Part shown: positions 34,209-43,020 of the stretch, piece by piece
Layout of the letters: each line of letters begins with the position of its first letter
How positions within the stretch are numbered: the first letter of the stretch is position 1
From: Flavobacteriaceae bacterium
Lineage (GTDB): Bacteria > Bacteroidota > Bacteroidia > Flavobacteriales > Flavobacteriaceae
NCBI GenBank assembly: GCA_024635765.1
Contig: JAGXIE010000166.1
Coordinates: 1 to 44,292 of the forward strand
Direction: 5' to 3'
Length of the DNA stretch: 44,292 nt
The notes under the pieces: model-generated
The model's database searches: none
Seen by the model: the letters and a program-made list of their open reading frames with translations, nothing else
What the model was told of the DNA's origin: nothing
Program-made: the position numbers and the translations under genes

Positions 34209-37139
34209 ATGAAAACATTTTTAAATAGTGTATTATTATTGACATTATTATTTCCCTCAATTCTGTTGTCACAATCAACTGTTTCGGGTATTGTCACAGA
34301 TGCTGCTAGTACTTTACCAGTACCTGGAGTAAATGTACTTATCAAAGGCACTGCGACTGGGACTACAACAGATTTTGATGGAAAGTATTCAATCAATGTC
34401 AAGACAGGTGATATCCTTATATTTTCTTATATAGGATACAAAACACAAAACATTACTTATAGCAATCAAGCCACAATCAACGTATCGCTAGCCGAAGACG
34501 CAGCTGCACTTGATGAAGTTGTCGTTATTGGCTATGGAACAGCCAAAAAAGAAGATTTAACTGGTTCAGTGGATTTGGTAACTTCGAAAGATTTTAATCA
34601 AGGACCAGTCGTTTCAGCTCAACAGTTAATATCCGGAAAAATAGCGGGTGTATCAGTAACTTCAGGCAGTGGATCTCCTGGTGATGGCCAGGAAATACGA
34701 ATCAGAGGAAATGGTTCTTTATCCTTAAACAACAACCCTCTAATAGTATTAGATGGTATTCCATTAGATTCAGGTGGTGTTGGTGGATCAAGAAATCCGT
34801 TAAATTTGATTAATCCTAATGATATTGAAAGTATGACCGTTTTAAAAGATGCATCTGCCACATCAATATATGGAGCAAGAGCTGCTAATGGTGTTATCAT
34901 GATTACTACAAAAAAAGGAAAGGATTCAGATTTCAAATTTAATCTAAATACTTCCACCAACGTCAATATAGCAGTAGATAGAGTTGATGTCTTAAATACA
35001 GATCAATTTAGAGATGTTGTGATGAATCATCCTCAAGCAAATGCGACCACACTAGGGCTTTTAAGAGACTATTCGACTGATTGGCAAGATGAAATCTATA
35101 GAACTTCCTTTGGACAAGATCATTCTTTTAGTGCTCTAGGAGCTATTGGTGGTGTTCCTATGCGTGCGTCGTTAGGCTATTCTGATTTCGATGGTATTTT
35201 AAAAAGAGATAATTTTAAAAGATCAACTGGGTCTTTAAGTTTCAGTCCAAGTCTTCTAGATGACCACTTGAAAATTGAATTGAATGCTCGGGCCAACTAT
35301 ACAGAAAACTTTTTTGGAAATAGAGGCGCTATTGGAAGTGCGAGTGGCTATGCACCTACTGAACCAGTTTATGACGCTACTTCTCCATTTGGAGGTTACT
35401 CCTCTTGGATAGATTCGGCAACTGGAATTAGACCAAGCTTGTCTGGAACCAATCCTGTTGCGCTTTTGGATTTAGTAGATGATACTTCGGAAGTTACTCG
35501 ATATATTGCAAATGCAAAAATCAATTATAAATTACATTTTTTTCCAGATTTGACAGCAACTGTAAATGTGGGTATTGATCAATCTCACGGCAGAGGAAGA
35601 ACGGTAACTTCTGAATTAATTCCGACTGCAGATCCAGAATGGAATGGTTCTAGAAATGCATATACAAATGATTCCAAAAATAAATTGTTTGATGCTTATT
35701 TAACCTATTCAAAATCAATCAATGATATTCACAATATAGGTGTAGTAGGTGGATATTCATACCAATCTTTTGAATATGATAATTTCACATATAACAGTGA
35801 AGCAGAAGAGGATGGTAATGATTATGAGTTTATCGATAAATCAAAAAATGTATTATTATCTTATTTCGGTAGATTAAATTATGATTATGATGGACGTTAT
35901 TTGTTGACTGCAACTGTAAGAGCAGATGCTTCTTCAAAACTTAATCCTGATGACCGTTGGGGCATTTTCCCTTCTGTCGCTATAGCTTGGAATATCCATA
36001 AAGAAAATTTCATGGGTGGTACCAATAGTGCTATCAATGAATTAAAATTAAGAGTTGGTTACGGTGAAGTTGGTAACGTAAACGGTCTTGGAGATTATAG
36101 ATTCCTTACAAGATATACAGTAAGTCAATCTTCTGCAACGTATCAATTTGGAGATTCCTTTTACCAAACATACCGACCAGAGCCTATTAATGAGAATTTA
36201 AAATGGGAAATTGGTAATACCATAAATATTGGTTTAGATTATGGCCTATTCAATCGTCGAGTTAGTGGTTCTGTAAATCTTTACAAAAAAATCACCAAAG
36301 ATTTAATTGCAAATGCTTCAATCGATCCATTTACAAACTTCGGTAGTCGTATTGAGAAAAACATTGGAGACATGGAAAATAAGGGTATTGAATTTGCTCT
36401 TAATTTAATACCAGTTAGAAATGATGACTTTGAATGGTCTATTAACTATAATGTATCCTTTAATGATAATAAAATTACAAAGTTACCGTTCGATCAAGAA
36501 ACTGGAGGAATTAGTGGTGGTGTAGGAAACTACATCCAAACTCATACAGTTGGTGAGGCCCCATATAGTTTTTATGTACTCCAACAAATTTATGATGCAA
36601 ATGGTAGACCAATTGAAGGTGCGTTTGTAGATAGAAATGGTGATAATATTATTAATGACGACGATAAATATATATACAATAATCCTTATGCAGATGTCAT
36701 TATGGGATTAAACACAAACTTGAGTTATAAAAAATGGGACTTGGCGGTTGTAACAAGAGCAAACATCGGGAATTATGCATATAACAATGTAGCTTCTGGC
36801 AACTCATATTTAAATGGATTGATTCCTACAACCAATAACTTTTTATGGAATATTCATTCTGATTATCTGTCAACAGGATTTACTGAACAAACGGATAATA
36901 ACTTTTTAAGTAGTCATTGGGTTGAAGAAGCTTCATTCTTTAAGGTTGACAATATAACCTTAGGTTATACTCTGGACAGAGCTCTTAAAGATACAACCGT
37001 AAGAGTTTATGGTTCCGTACAAAATGTTCTTACTATAACCGATTACGAAGGTTTAGATCCAGAAATCAATGGTGGAATTGATAATAATTTTTATCCTCGA
37101 CCAAGAACTTTTGTAGTAGGATTAAATGTGAATTTTTAA
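34209..37139 (+). CDS. susC: SusC-like TonB-dependent outer-membrane transporter
   Basis: The 976-residue protein has a signal peptide (residues 1-21, ending LLSQ). Next is a carboxypeptidase-D-like regulatory domain (VSGIVTDAASTLPVPGVNVLIKG, with FDGKYSINV), a TonB-box-like ALDEVVVIGYG near 102, and a plug domain with EIRIRGNGSLSLNNNPLIVLDGIPL and TSIYGARAANGVIMITTKKG. The large beta-barrel ends RPRTFVVGLNVNF. With SusD it forms the lidded importer for oligosaccharides at the outer membrane, energised by TonB. It is the first gene of the plus-strand arm; susD follows after 12 bases. Neighbouring amylases indicate alpha-glucan oligosaccharides as cargo. Confidence 0.95.
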   Translation: MKTFLNSVLLLTLLFPSILLSQSTVSGIVTDAASTLPVPGVNVLIKGTATGTTTDFDGKYSINVKTGDILIFSYIGYKTQNITYSNQATINVSLAEDAAALDEVVVIGYGTAKKEDLTGSVDLVTSKDFNQGPVVSAQQLISGKIAGVSVTSGSGSPGDGQEIRIRGNGSLSLNNNPLIVLDGIPLDSGGVGGSRNPLNLINPNDIESMTVLKDASATSIYGARAANGVIMITTKKGKDSDFKFNLNTSTNVNIAVDRVDVLNTDQFRDVVMNHPQANATTLGLLRDYSTDWQDEIYRTSFGQDHSFSALGAIGGVPMRASLGYSDFDGILKRDNFKRSTGSLSFSPSLLDDHLKIELNARANYTENFFGNRGAIGSASGYAPTEPVYDATSPFGGYSSWIDSATGIRPSLSGTNPVALLDLVDDTSEVTRYIANAKINYKLHFFPDLTATVNVGIDQSHGRGRTVTSELIPTADPEWNGSRNAYTNDSKNKLFDAYLTYSKSINDIHNIGVVGGYSYQSFEYDNFTYNSEAEEDGNDYEFIDKSKNVLLSYFGRLNYDYDGRYLLTATVRADASSKLNPDDRWGIFPSVAIAWNIHKENFMGGTNSAINELKLRVGYGEVGNVNGLGDYRFLTRYTVSQSSATYQFGDSFYQTYRPEPINENLKWEIGNTINIGLDYGLFNRRVSGSVNLYKKITKDLIANASIDPFTNFGSRIEKNIGDMENKGIEFALNLIPVRNDDFEWSINYNVSFNDNKITKLPFDQETGGISGGVGNYIQTHTVGEAPYSFYVLQQIYDANGRPIEGAFVDRNGDNIINDDDKYIYNNPYADVIMGLNTNLSYKKWDLAVVTRANIGNYAYNNVASGNSYLNGLIPTTNNFLWNIHSDYLSTGFTEQTDNNFLSSHWVEEASFFKVDNITLGYTLDRALKDTTVRVYGSVQNVLTITDYEGLDPEINGGIDNNFYPRPRTFVVGLNVNF

Positions 37140-37151
37140 AAAAATTGAATT

Positions 37152-38732
37152 ATGAAAAATAGAATTAAACAAATCATTTTTATTGTAGCTATTTCGGCGT
37201 TTATGGTATCATGCCATGATGATTTAGATCAAAATCCAATTGATCCAGATAGCTTCACAGAACAAGACGTGTTTGCAAATGCAACCGAAGCGAAAGGCGC
37301 TCTAGCCAAATTATACGCAAGTTTATCATTGACTGGGCAAAATGGTGGTGACGATGGTGCTGCCGATATTGCTGACATTAATCAAGGATTTTCTCAATAC
37401 ACACGTATGTTATTCAATCTTAATGAAGTTACTACTGATCATGCTGTTGTAGGATGGGGTGACCCTGGATTACGTGATTTACACGGTATGTACTGGTCGG
37501 CGAGTAATGACTTTACTGGAGCCATGTATTTGAGATTAGCTCAAGAAGTATCTTTTTGTAACTCCTTTATTAAGAACGCCTCTTTATTATCAGGCGATGA
37601 AGTTCAAAGTTATATTGCAGAAGCGCGTTTTTTGAGAGCCTTTGCATATTACAATTTAATTGATTTATATGGTAAGGTACCAAAAGTAACAGAGATTACT
37701 ACTGAATTACCTTCACAAAGTACAAGAGAAGAGCTATTCGATTTTGTAGAAGAAGAGTTGCTTGCCATTCAAGATTTATTGGTTGAAAGTAGAAGCAATG
37801 AATACGGCCGTGTTGACCAAGTTGCTGCATGGGCTTTATTATCTAAACTTTATTTAAATGCAGGTGTTTGGACAGGGAGCGCGATGTATGATAAATGTAT
37901 AACTTATTCGACATTAGTTATAAACTCAACATACACCCTTAATACGAATGATGCGAATGGAAATGGCACTGCTTACGATGAATTATTTTTAGCCGACAAT
38001 GACACCAACGGTGCACAAAATGAATTTATTTTTGCTCTGAATTTTGATGGAATTTCTTCTAGAACTTATGGAGGCTCTACTTTTTTAGTTCACGCTGCTA
38101 CTGGTGGTAGTATGCCTTTGGGACCTTTAGGAATCAATGGAGGCTGGGGTGGCTTAAGAACCACTTCTGCACTAGTTGATAAATTCAATAACACTTCCGA
38201 TATGCGTGGCATGTTCTACACTCAAGGACAAAGTTTGGAGATCAATAGTATTCCTCCTTTTAATAATGGTTATGCAGTTACCAAATTCAAAAATGTTGAT
38301 TCAAATGGCAATATAGGAAATGATTCTAGTGGGGAATTTGTTGATACCGATATTCCTATTATTCGTTTGGCTGAAATTTATCTTAATTATGCGGAGGCAA
38401 ACAGAAAAGGTGGCGGTGGTGACGAGAATTTGGCAGTAACTAATATCAACAAGTTAAGAGTTAGAGCATATGGAAATAATTCTGGTAACATCTCATTGTC
38501 AGATTTGAATGAGGATTTTATTTTAGATGAAAGATCACGTGAGTTATATTGGGAAGGTACAAGACGTACCGATTTAATCCGATATAATCAATTTACTACA
38601 AATGAATATTTATGGCCTTGGAAAGGCAATCAACCTAATGGGACTTCTGTTTCTGAAATTAGAAACGTTTTCCCGATACCAAGTAATATAATTTTAACCA
38701 ATCCTAATTTAATTCAAAACGACGGATATTAA
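37152..38732 (+). CDS. susD: SusD/RagB-family glycan-binding lipoprotein
   Basis: The 526-residue protein has a lipobox ending FMVSC (Cys21) followed by HDDLDQNP; the acidic residues fit a Bacteroidota surface-lipoprotein export signal. The SusD fold is evident from the N-terminal Asp-Pro-rich start, the TPR helix YIAEARFLRAFAYYNLIDLYGKVP and the C-terminal IPIIRLAEIYLNYAEA, then LDERSRELYWEGTRRTDLIRYNQF and FPIPSNIILTNPNLIQN. It sits on the cell surface as the lid of SusC and captures oligosaccharides. The order susC-susD-susE-amylase and short gaps (12 bases on each side) indicate one transcript. Confidence 0.95.
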   Translation: MKNRIKQIIFIVAISAFMVSCHDDLDQNPIDPDSFTEQDVFANATEAKGALAKLYASLSLTGQNGGDDGAADIADINQGFSQYTRMLFNLNEVTTDHAVVGWGDPGLRDLHGMYWSASNDFTGAMYLRLAQEVSFCNSFIKNASLLSGDEVQSYIAEARFLRAFAYYNLIDLYGKVPKVTEITTELPSQSTREELFDFVEEELLAIQDLLVESRSNEYGRVDQVAAWALLSKLYLNAGVWTGSAMYDKCITYSTLVINSTYTLNTNDANGNGTAYDELFLADNDTNGAQNEFIFALNFDGISSRTYGGSTFLVHAATGGSMPLGPLGINGGWGGLRTTSALVDKFNNTSDMRGMFYTQGQSLEINSIPPFNNGYAVTKFKNVDSNGNIGNDSSGEFVDTDIPIIRLAEIYLNYAEANRKGGGGDENLAVTNINKLRVRAYGNNSGNISLSDLNEDFILDERSRELYWEGTRRTDLIRYNQFTTNEYLWPWKGNQPNGTSVSEIRNVFPIPSNIILTNPNLIQNDGY

Positions 38733-38744
38733 TAAAATAAAAAC

Positions 38745-39941
38745 ATGAAAAAAATTAAATTTTTGGCGTTAATAATTCTAGGTTTTATAACCATAAACGC
38801 TTGTCAAGAAGACGATAGCTTAACTTATATCGCACAGGCTCCATCAGACCTTGCATTTACCAATTCATTCTCCTCTCAATATATCTTAACGACTGCTACA
38901 GCTGCAAATTTAGGAGAACGTTTTACATGGCAAAGTAGTGATTATGGCACCCCTACCAATGTTAGCTATGAATTACAAAGTTCTATTTCTCCTGATTTTA
39001 GTGATGCCGAATTGGTAGGAAGCACCACCGGAAATGAAATTGCAGTAACAATCGGTGATTTATTATCTTTAGCCACTGATGCTGGTTTAGATAATGATCC
39101 CAATTCAGATAATCCTGATACTGGTCAAGTTTGGTTCAGATTAAAAGCCTCTATTGGAACAGTTGGTGCCGAAGAGGTATTTTCTGCTGCACAAGCACTA
39201 ACTTTGTATCTTCCAGCAAATACAGTTCCCGTAGAAGCAACATGCGATTTTGACCAATTATATGCTGTTGGAGCAGGTATTGCTACTGCAGGTTGGGATT
39301 GGGCAACTCCAGCTGTATTTGCCTGTACAGGCACTGGTGTTTATTCTGGAAATGTTGAATTGCAAAACGGCGGAGCGCTCGATAACTCAAATTTCAGATT
39401 CTTTACCGTAGCTACAGACTGGGGATCAGGACAAAATTATCCATTCTTTGCCGACGCAGGTTACACGATTGATCCAAACCTTGTTAACGCAATGGATGGT
39501 GATTCAAATTTTGCTTTTGTTGGAACCACAGGTTTATATAATTTAACTATAGATACTGTAAACAAAACCATCACTTTAGGAGACCCACAAGCTTCTGGAA
39601 CTTGCGAAGTAGATATATTATACGGCGTTGGTGCTGGATTACCAACTGCAGGTTGGGATTGGGCCACACCAGTTGAATTATTATGTTCAGGTGATGGAAT
39701 TTGGTCTGGAAATGTAAGTTTACAAAACAACGGAGGCGCTGATAACAACTTCCGATTCTTTACAGAAGCAACAAACTGGGATTCAGGTAGAAATTATCCT
39801 TTTTATGCAGATGCAGGTTACACGATCGATCCAAACCTTGTAAATGCAATGGATGGTGATTCCAATTTTGCTTTTGTTGGAACCACTGGAACTTACTTAT
39901 TGACCATTAATTCTGTTACTAAAGTTATAACGCTTGAGTAA
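38745..39941 (+). CDS. SusE-like surface lipoprotein with two near-identical C-terminal glycan-binding modules
   Basis: The 398-residue protein has a lipobox ending INAC (Cys20) with QEDD after it, a likely surface-export signal. Residues about 25-155 resemble the SusE N-terminal domain (FTWQSSDYGTPTNVSYELQ). Two modules of about 115-120 residues follow, starting at Cys167 and Cys287. Each has LY.VGAG..TAGWDWATP, then NFRFFT.AT.W and a shared ADAGYTIDPNLV..NFAFVGTTG block, and each probably binds starch, as SusE/SusF modules do. The two conserved Trp in GWDW could stack on sugar rings. It probably holds alpha-glucan near SusCD. An enzymatic role is unlikely, since no catalytic motif is seen. 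Confidence 0.82.
   Translation: MKKIKFLALIILGFITINACQEDDSLTYIAQAPSDLAFTNSFSSQYILTTATAANLGERFTWQSSDYGTPTNVSYELQSSISPDFSDAELVGSTTGNEIAVTIGDLLSLATDAGLDNDPNSDNPDTGQVWFRLKASIGTVGAEEVFSAAQALTLYLPANTVPVEATCDFDQLYAVGAGIATAGWDWATPAVFACTGTGVYSGNVELQNGGALDNSNFRFFTVATDWGSGQNYPFFADAGYTIDPNLVNAMDGDSNFAFVGTTGLYNLTIDTVNKTITLGDPQASGTCEVDILYGVGAGLPTAGWDWATPVELLCSGDGIWSGNVSLQNNGGADNNFRFFTEATNWDSGRNYPFYADAGYTIDPNLVNAMDGDSNFAFVGTTGTYLLTINSVTKVITLE
39243..39941 (+). repeat. Tandem duplication encoding the two SusE modules
   Basis: Units start at 39243 and 39603 (360 bases apart). A 74-base block at 39456-39529 recurs at 39813-39886 with four differences, all synonymous. This is a recent duplication or ongoing gene conversion with the protein sequence kept. 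Confidence 0.8.
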
Positions 39942-39978
39942 TAGCCTTAGAAATCATTAGTTTTAAGTTTAATTATAT

Positions 39979-40012
39979 AAAGAAAAGGCTATGTTAACAT
40001 AGCCTTTTCTTT
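39979..40012. terminator. 34-base perfect palindrome between the SusE-like and amylase genes
   Basis: The arms (AAAGAAAAGGCTATGTT and its complement) meet at GTTAAC with no spacer, so the transcript would form a long hairpin followed by a U-rich, C-interrupted tail. It resembles a bidirectional terminator, but the amylase ATG lies only 14 bases later and no separate promoter is seen. Partial termination (attenuation) or mRNA processing is more likely than a full stop. Confidence 0.6.
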
Positions 40013-40026
40013 CTAATAATAATGTT

Positions 40027-42942
40027 ATGAAAACAATTTTACAATTTTTATTTTTCTCTATCCTATCACTTTCTTGTTATGCGCAAGTACAAAACGCTAC
40101 ATTCTCGATTAGCCCAGCTTCTTTCAATGAAGACGAACAGATAACAATTACCGTTTCAGGTGTGGATCCCACAATATGGAATGCTGGACAACCTGATAAC
40201 ATATATCTTTGGGCATGGAGATTAGATCAGAACAATAATTATATCGCAGATTCCCCAAATAACGGTACATGGACAAGTTCAAGCGAAGTTCAAAAAATGA
40301 CTAACAACGGTAATGGAACTTATAGTTATACATTAACGCCAACTACTTTTTTTGGAACAACAGGAATAGCCAAAATGGGCATGTTAGTAAAAGCCAAAGA
40401 CGGTTCTGACGATGGTACTGGCGATAAAAAATCACAAGACTTTATTACTCCTGTTGGAAAGGTACAAGTCACTGTTATTAACCCAACAAGCGATCCTGTT
40501 GTGGTAAGTTCTGGGGGAAGTTTGCAAATTTCAGCTAATATGCGAATTCAAGGCTCCACAGTCGTTGGAAATTTTCAAGTGTTTCTGAATGAAACTCAAG
40601 TTGCTTCCGGAATGGGATTCCCGACTTATAGCACCACCCTAACTAATCTGACTACAAGTGGTACAATTAAAGTGGTAGGAACGCCAACTGGGCAAACCGA
40701 TACCGGTGAAAAATCATTTGAACTCATTATTGCACCTACTGTTGACACACAAGCAATTCCAGCAAGCATGGTGGATGGTATCAACTACAACCCGTCCGAT
40801 CCTACGAGGGCAACATTAGTGGTAAACGCTCCAGGGAAAGAATTCGTATATGTTGCAGGAAGTTTCAACAACTATCAACGGAATAATGCCTATCTGATGA
40901 AAAAGGACCCAACCTCAACCGCCGATTCTAATAAGTTCTGGATCGAGTTAACTGGCTTAACATCTGGGCAAACAGAAACCTATCAATATTGGGTCTATGA
41001 TACAAATCCAATTACTAATTCTCCGGCAGAAGTTAAGACAGCCGATCCTTTTTCTACTTTAGTCTTATCGCCTTTTGATGATCCAGGAATCCCTTCAATA
41101 TCGTATCCAAACCTTCCCGCTTATCCTTCTGGACAAGAACGTGAAGTGTCTGTGCTAAAAACTGGTCAAACACCGTATAACTGGCAAGTAACCAATTTTA
41201 ACAAGCCGAAAAAAGAAGATTTAATTGTTTACGAAGTACTTATCCGTGATTTTGATGCCAATAGAAATTACCAATCTTTGATTGATCGTATCGATTATTT
41301 TAAGAATCTTAATATCAATGCCATTGAATTAATGCCTGTTATGGAATATGAAGGCAATGAAAGTTGGGGATACAATACCGCATTCCATATGGCATTAGAT
41401 AAATACTATGGCACGGAAAACAAACTGAAAGAGTTCATTGACCTTTGTCATCAAAATGGAATTGCAGTTATATTTGATCTTGCTCTAAATCATGCCTTTG
41501 GTAGAAATCCAATGGTACGCATGTGGATGAATGATCCAGATGGTGATGGGTGGGGTGGACCGAGTTCTGATAGTCCTTATTTCAATCAAACTGCCACACA
41601 TTCTTATAGTGTTGGAGACGATTTTAACCACCAACGACCTTTAACACAAAACTATGTACAACGTGTCATAAAACATTGGGTTCAGGAGTTTAAAATTGAT
41701 GGTTTCCGTTGGGATTTAACCAAAGGTTTTACGCAAAACTGTACAGCGAGCAACGAAGGTTGTACGAATTCATTCCAACAGGATAGGGTGGACATTCTAA
41801 AAGCCTATGCTGATTACTCGTGGTCATTAGATCCTAATCATTATGTGATTTTTGAGCATTTGGGATCTGAAAATGAAGAAAAAGAATGGGCAAACTATAG
41901 ATATAATGAAGGAAAAGGCGTGATGATGTGGGGAAATATGGTTGGACCATACAATCAATTGACTATGGGTTTCAATTCTAACAATAACATTAATGGTGTA
42001 GGTCATAAATCGCGCTCATCATTTTTGGGACCACGCGTCATAGGTTATGCAGAAAGTCATGATGAGGAACGATTGATGTACAAAAATGTGACCTTCGGAA
42101 ACAACTCAAATGGCTCACACAACGTAAGAAATTTGAACACTGCATTATCGAGAATGTCAGCTTTAGGAGCGATAACAATACCTGTGCCTGGACCAAAAAT
42201 GATATGGCACTTTGGTGAATTGGGTATGGAGAATTCCATATTTACATGTAACAACGGCTCTGTTAACGAGCCAGGTGGCACTGATGGTGATTGCAAATTA
42301 GACACAAAGCCTCAACCACAATGGACCAACAATTGGTTAGGTGATCCCAATAGAAATACTATTTATGATAATTGGTCTCGAATGATTCAGCTTAAAAAAG
42401 ATGAACCTGTTTTTGAGGGAGATTATGATATTAATTCTGGAAACACATTGACTCCTAATGTTTACGTATATGATAATACATTACCATCCACTCAACTTAA
42501 AAATGTTGTAATACTCACAAACTTTGACGTGACATCACAAAATGTGACACCTAATTTTCCATATACAGGTATTTGGTATGATTTGATGGATGCTACAGGA
42601 AATACGACTGTCAATGTTACTAATACGACCTCACCGATATCGATAGCTGCCGGACAGTTCAAAATGTATGGTAACAAAGCTTCAACTTTAAGCTTGGATG
42701 ATGTAGATTCGACTTCACAATTCAAAATTTATCCAAACCCAGTAAATAATTCGTTTTATATCAATCAGGCTGTTGAAAGTTTGAACATTTATGATTTGAC
42801 CGGGAAACTTGTAAAAACATTTAAAGGTAATTTCACAGAGAACGACGCCTTCGACATATCCGATTTGAAACGAAGCATATACTTAGTGAAGATTGAAAAC
42901 TCCAACGGACAACTAGTAACATCTAAATTGATCAAACTTTAA
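40027..42942 (+). CDS. T9SS-secreted GH13 alpha-amylase with N-terminal beta domains
   Basis: The 971-residue protein has a signal peptide (about 1-20, ending CYAQ; a lipobox reading at LSLSC is less likely with T9SS export). Residues 25-240 are beta-sandwich domains (FSISPASFNEDEQITITVSG). Residues 260-350 look like a CBM48-type module (RATLVVNAPGKEFVYVAGSFNNY). The GH13 barrel spans about 395-800 with DLALNHAFGR (484-493), GFRWDLTKG (559-567, nucleophile Asp563), IFEHLGS (608-614, Glu610) and YAESHDEERL (674-683, Asp679). The tail from about 885 (FKIYPNPVNNSFYI ... LVTSKLIKL) is a type A T9SS sorting domain. It is therefore exported to the cell surface to cut polymeric alpha-glucan for SusCDE. 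Confidence 0.93.
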   Translation: MKTILQFLFFSILSLSCYAQVQNATFSISPASFNEDEQITITVSGVDPTIWNAGQPDNIYLWAWRLDQNNNYIADSPNNGTWTSSSEVQKMTNNGNGTYSYTLTPTTFFGTTGIAKMGMLVKAKDGSDDGTGDKKSQDFITPVGKVQVTVINPTSDPVVVSSGGSLQISANMRIQGSTVVGNFQVFLNETQVASGMGFPTYSTTLTNLTTSGTIKVVGTPTGQTDTGEKSFELIIAPTVDTQAIPASMVDGINYNPSDPTRATLVVNAPGKEFVYVAGSFNNYQRNNAYLMKKDPTSTADSNKFWIELTGLTSGQTETYQYWVYDTNPITNSPAEVKTADPFSTLVLSPFDDPGIPSISYPNLPAYPSGQEREVSVLKTGQTPYNWQVTNFNKPKKEDLIVYEVLIRDFDANRNYQSLIDRIDYFKNLNINAIELMPVMEYEGNESWGYNTAFHMALDKYYGTENKLKEFIDLCHQNGIAVIFDLALNHAFGRNPMVRMWMNDPDGDGWGGPSSDSPYFNQTATHSYSVGDDFNHQRPLTQNYVQRVIKHWVQEFKIDGFRWDLTKGFTQNCTASNEGCTNSFQQDRVDILKAYADYSWSLDPNHYVIFEHLGSENEEKEWANYRYNEGKGVMMWGNMVGPYNQLTMGFNSNNNINGVGHKSRSSFLGPRVIGYAESHDEERLMYKNVTFGNNSNGSHNVRNLNTALSRMSALGAITIPVPGPKMIWHFGELGMENSIFTCNNGSVNEPGGTDGDCKLDTKPQPQWTNNWLGDPNRNTIYDNWSRMIQLKKDEPVFEGDYDINSGNTLTPNVYVYDNTLPSTQLKNVVILTNFDVTSQNVTPNFPYTGIWYDLMDATGNTTVNVTNTTSPISIAAGQFKMYGNKASTLSLDDVDSTSQFKIYPNPVNNSFYINQAVESLNIYDLTGKLVKTFKGNFTENDAFDISDLKRSIYLVKIENSNGQLVTSKLIKL

Positions 42943-42976
42943 ATATCCGTTTAAAAAAACAACTCTATTAATCAAG

Positions 42977-43006
42977 AAAGCCTTTCATATTTTGAAAGGC
43001 TTTTTT
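42977..43006 (+). terminator. Rho-independent terminator after the amylase gene
   Basis: AAAGCCTTTC (42977-42986) pairs perfectly with GAAAGGCTTT (42994-43003) around a 7-base loop, and the T-run continues to 43006. It ends the susCDE-amylase transcript and, with the A-rich left side, may also work for the convergent gene whose stop is at 43021. Confidence 0.85.
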
Positions 43007-43020
43007 ACTATTTAATGATT

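Noticed and set aside
39979-40012. Insertion-sequence end or replication origin at the palindrome
   Set aside because: No transposase, target duplication or origin-like repeats are nearby; the position between co-directional genes and the U-rich tail fit an RNA hairpin.
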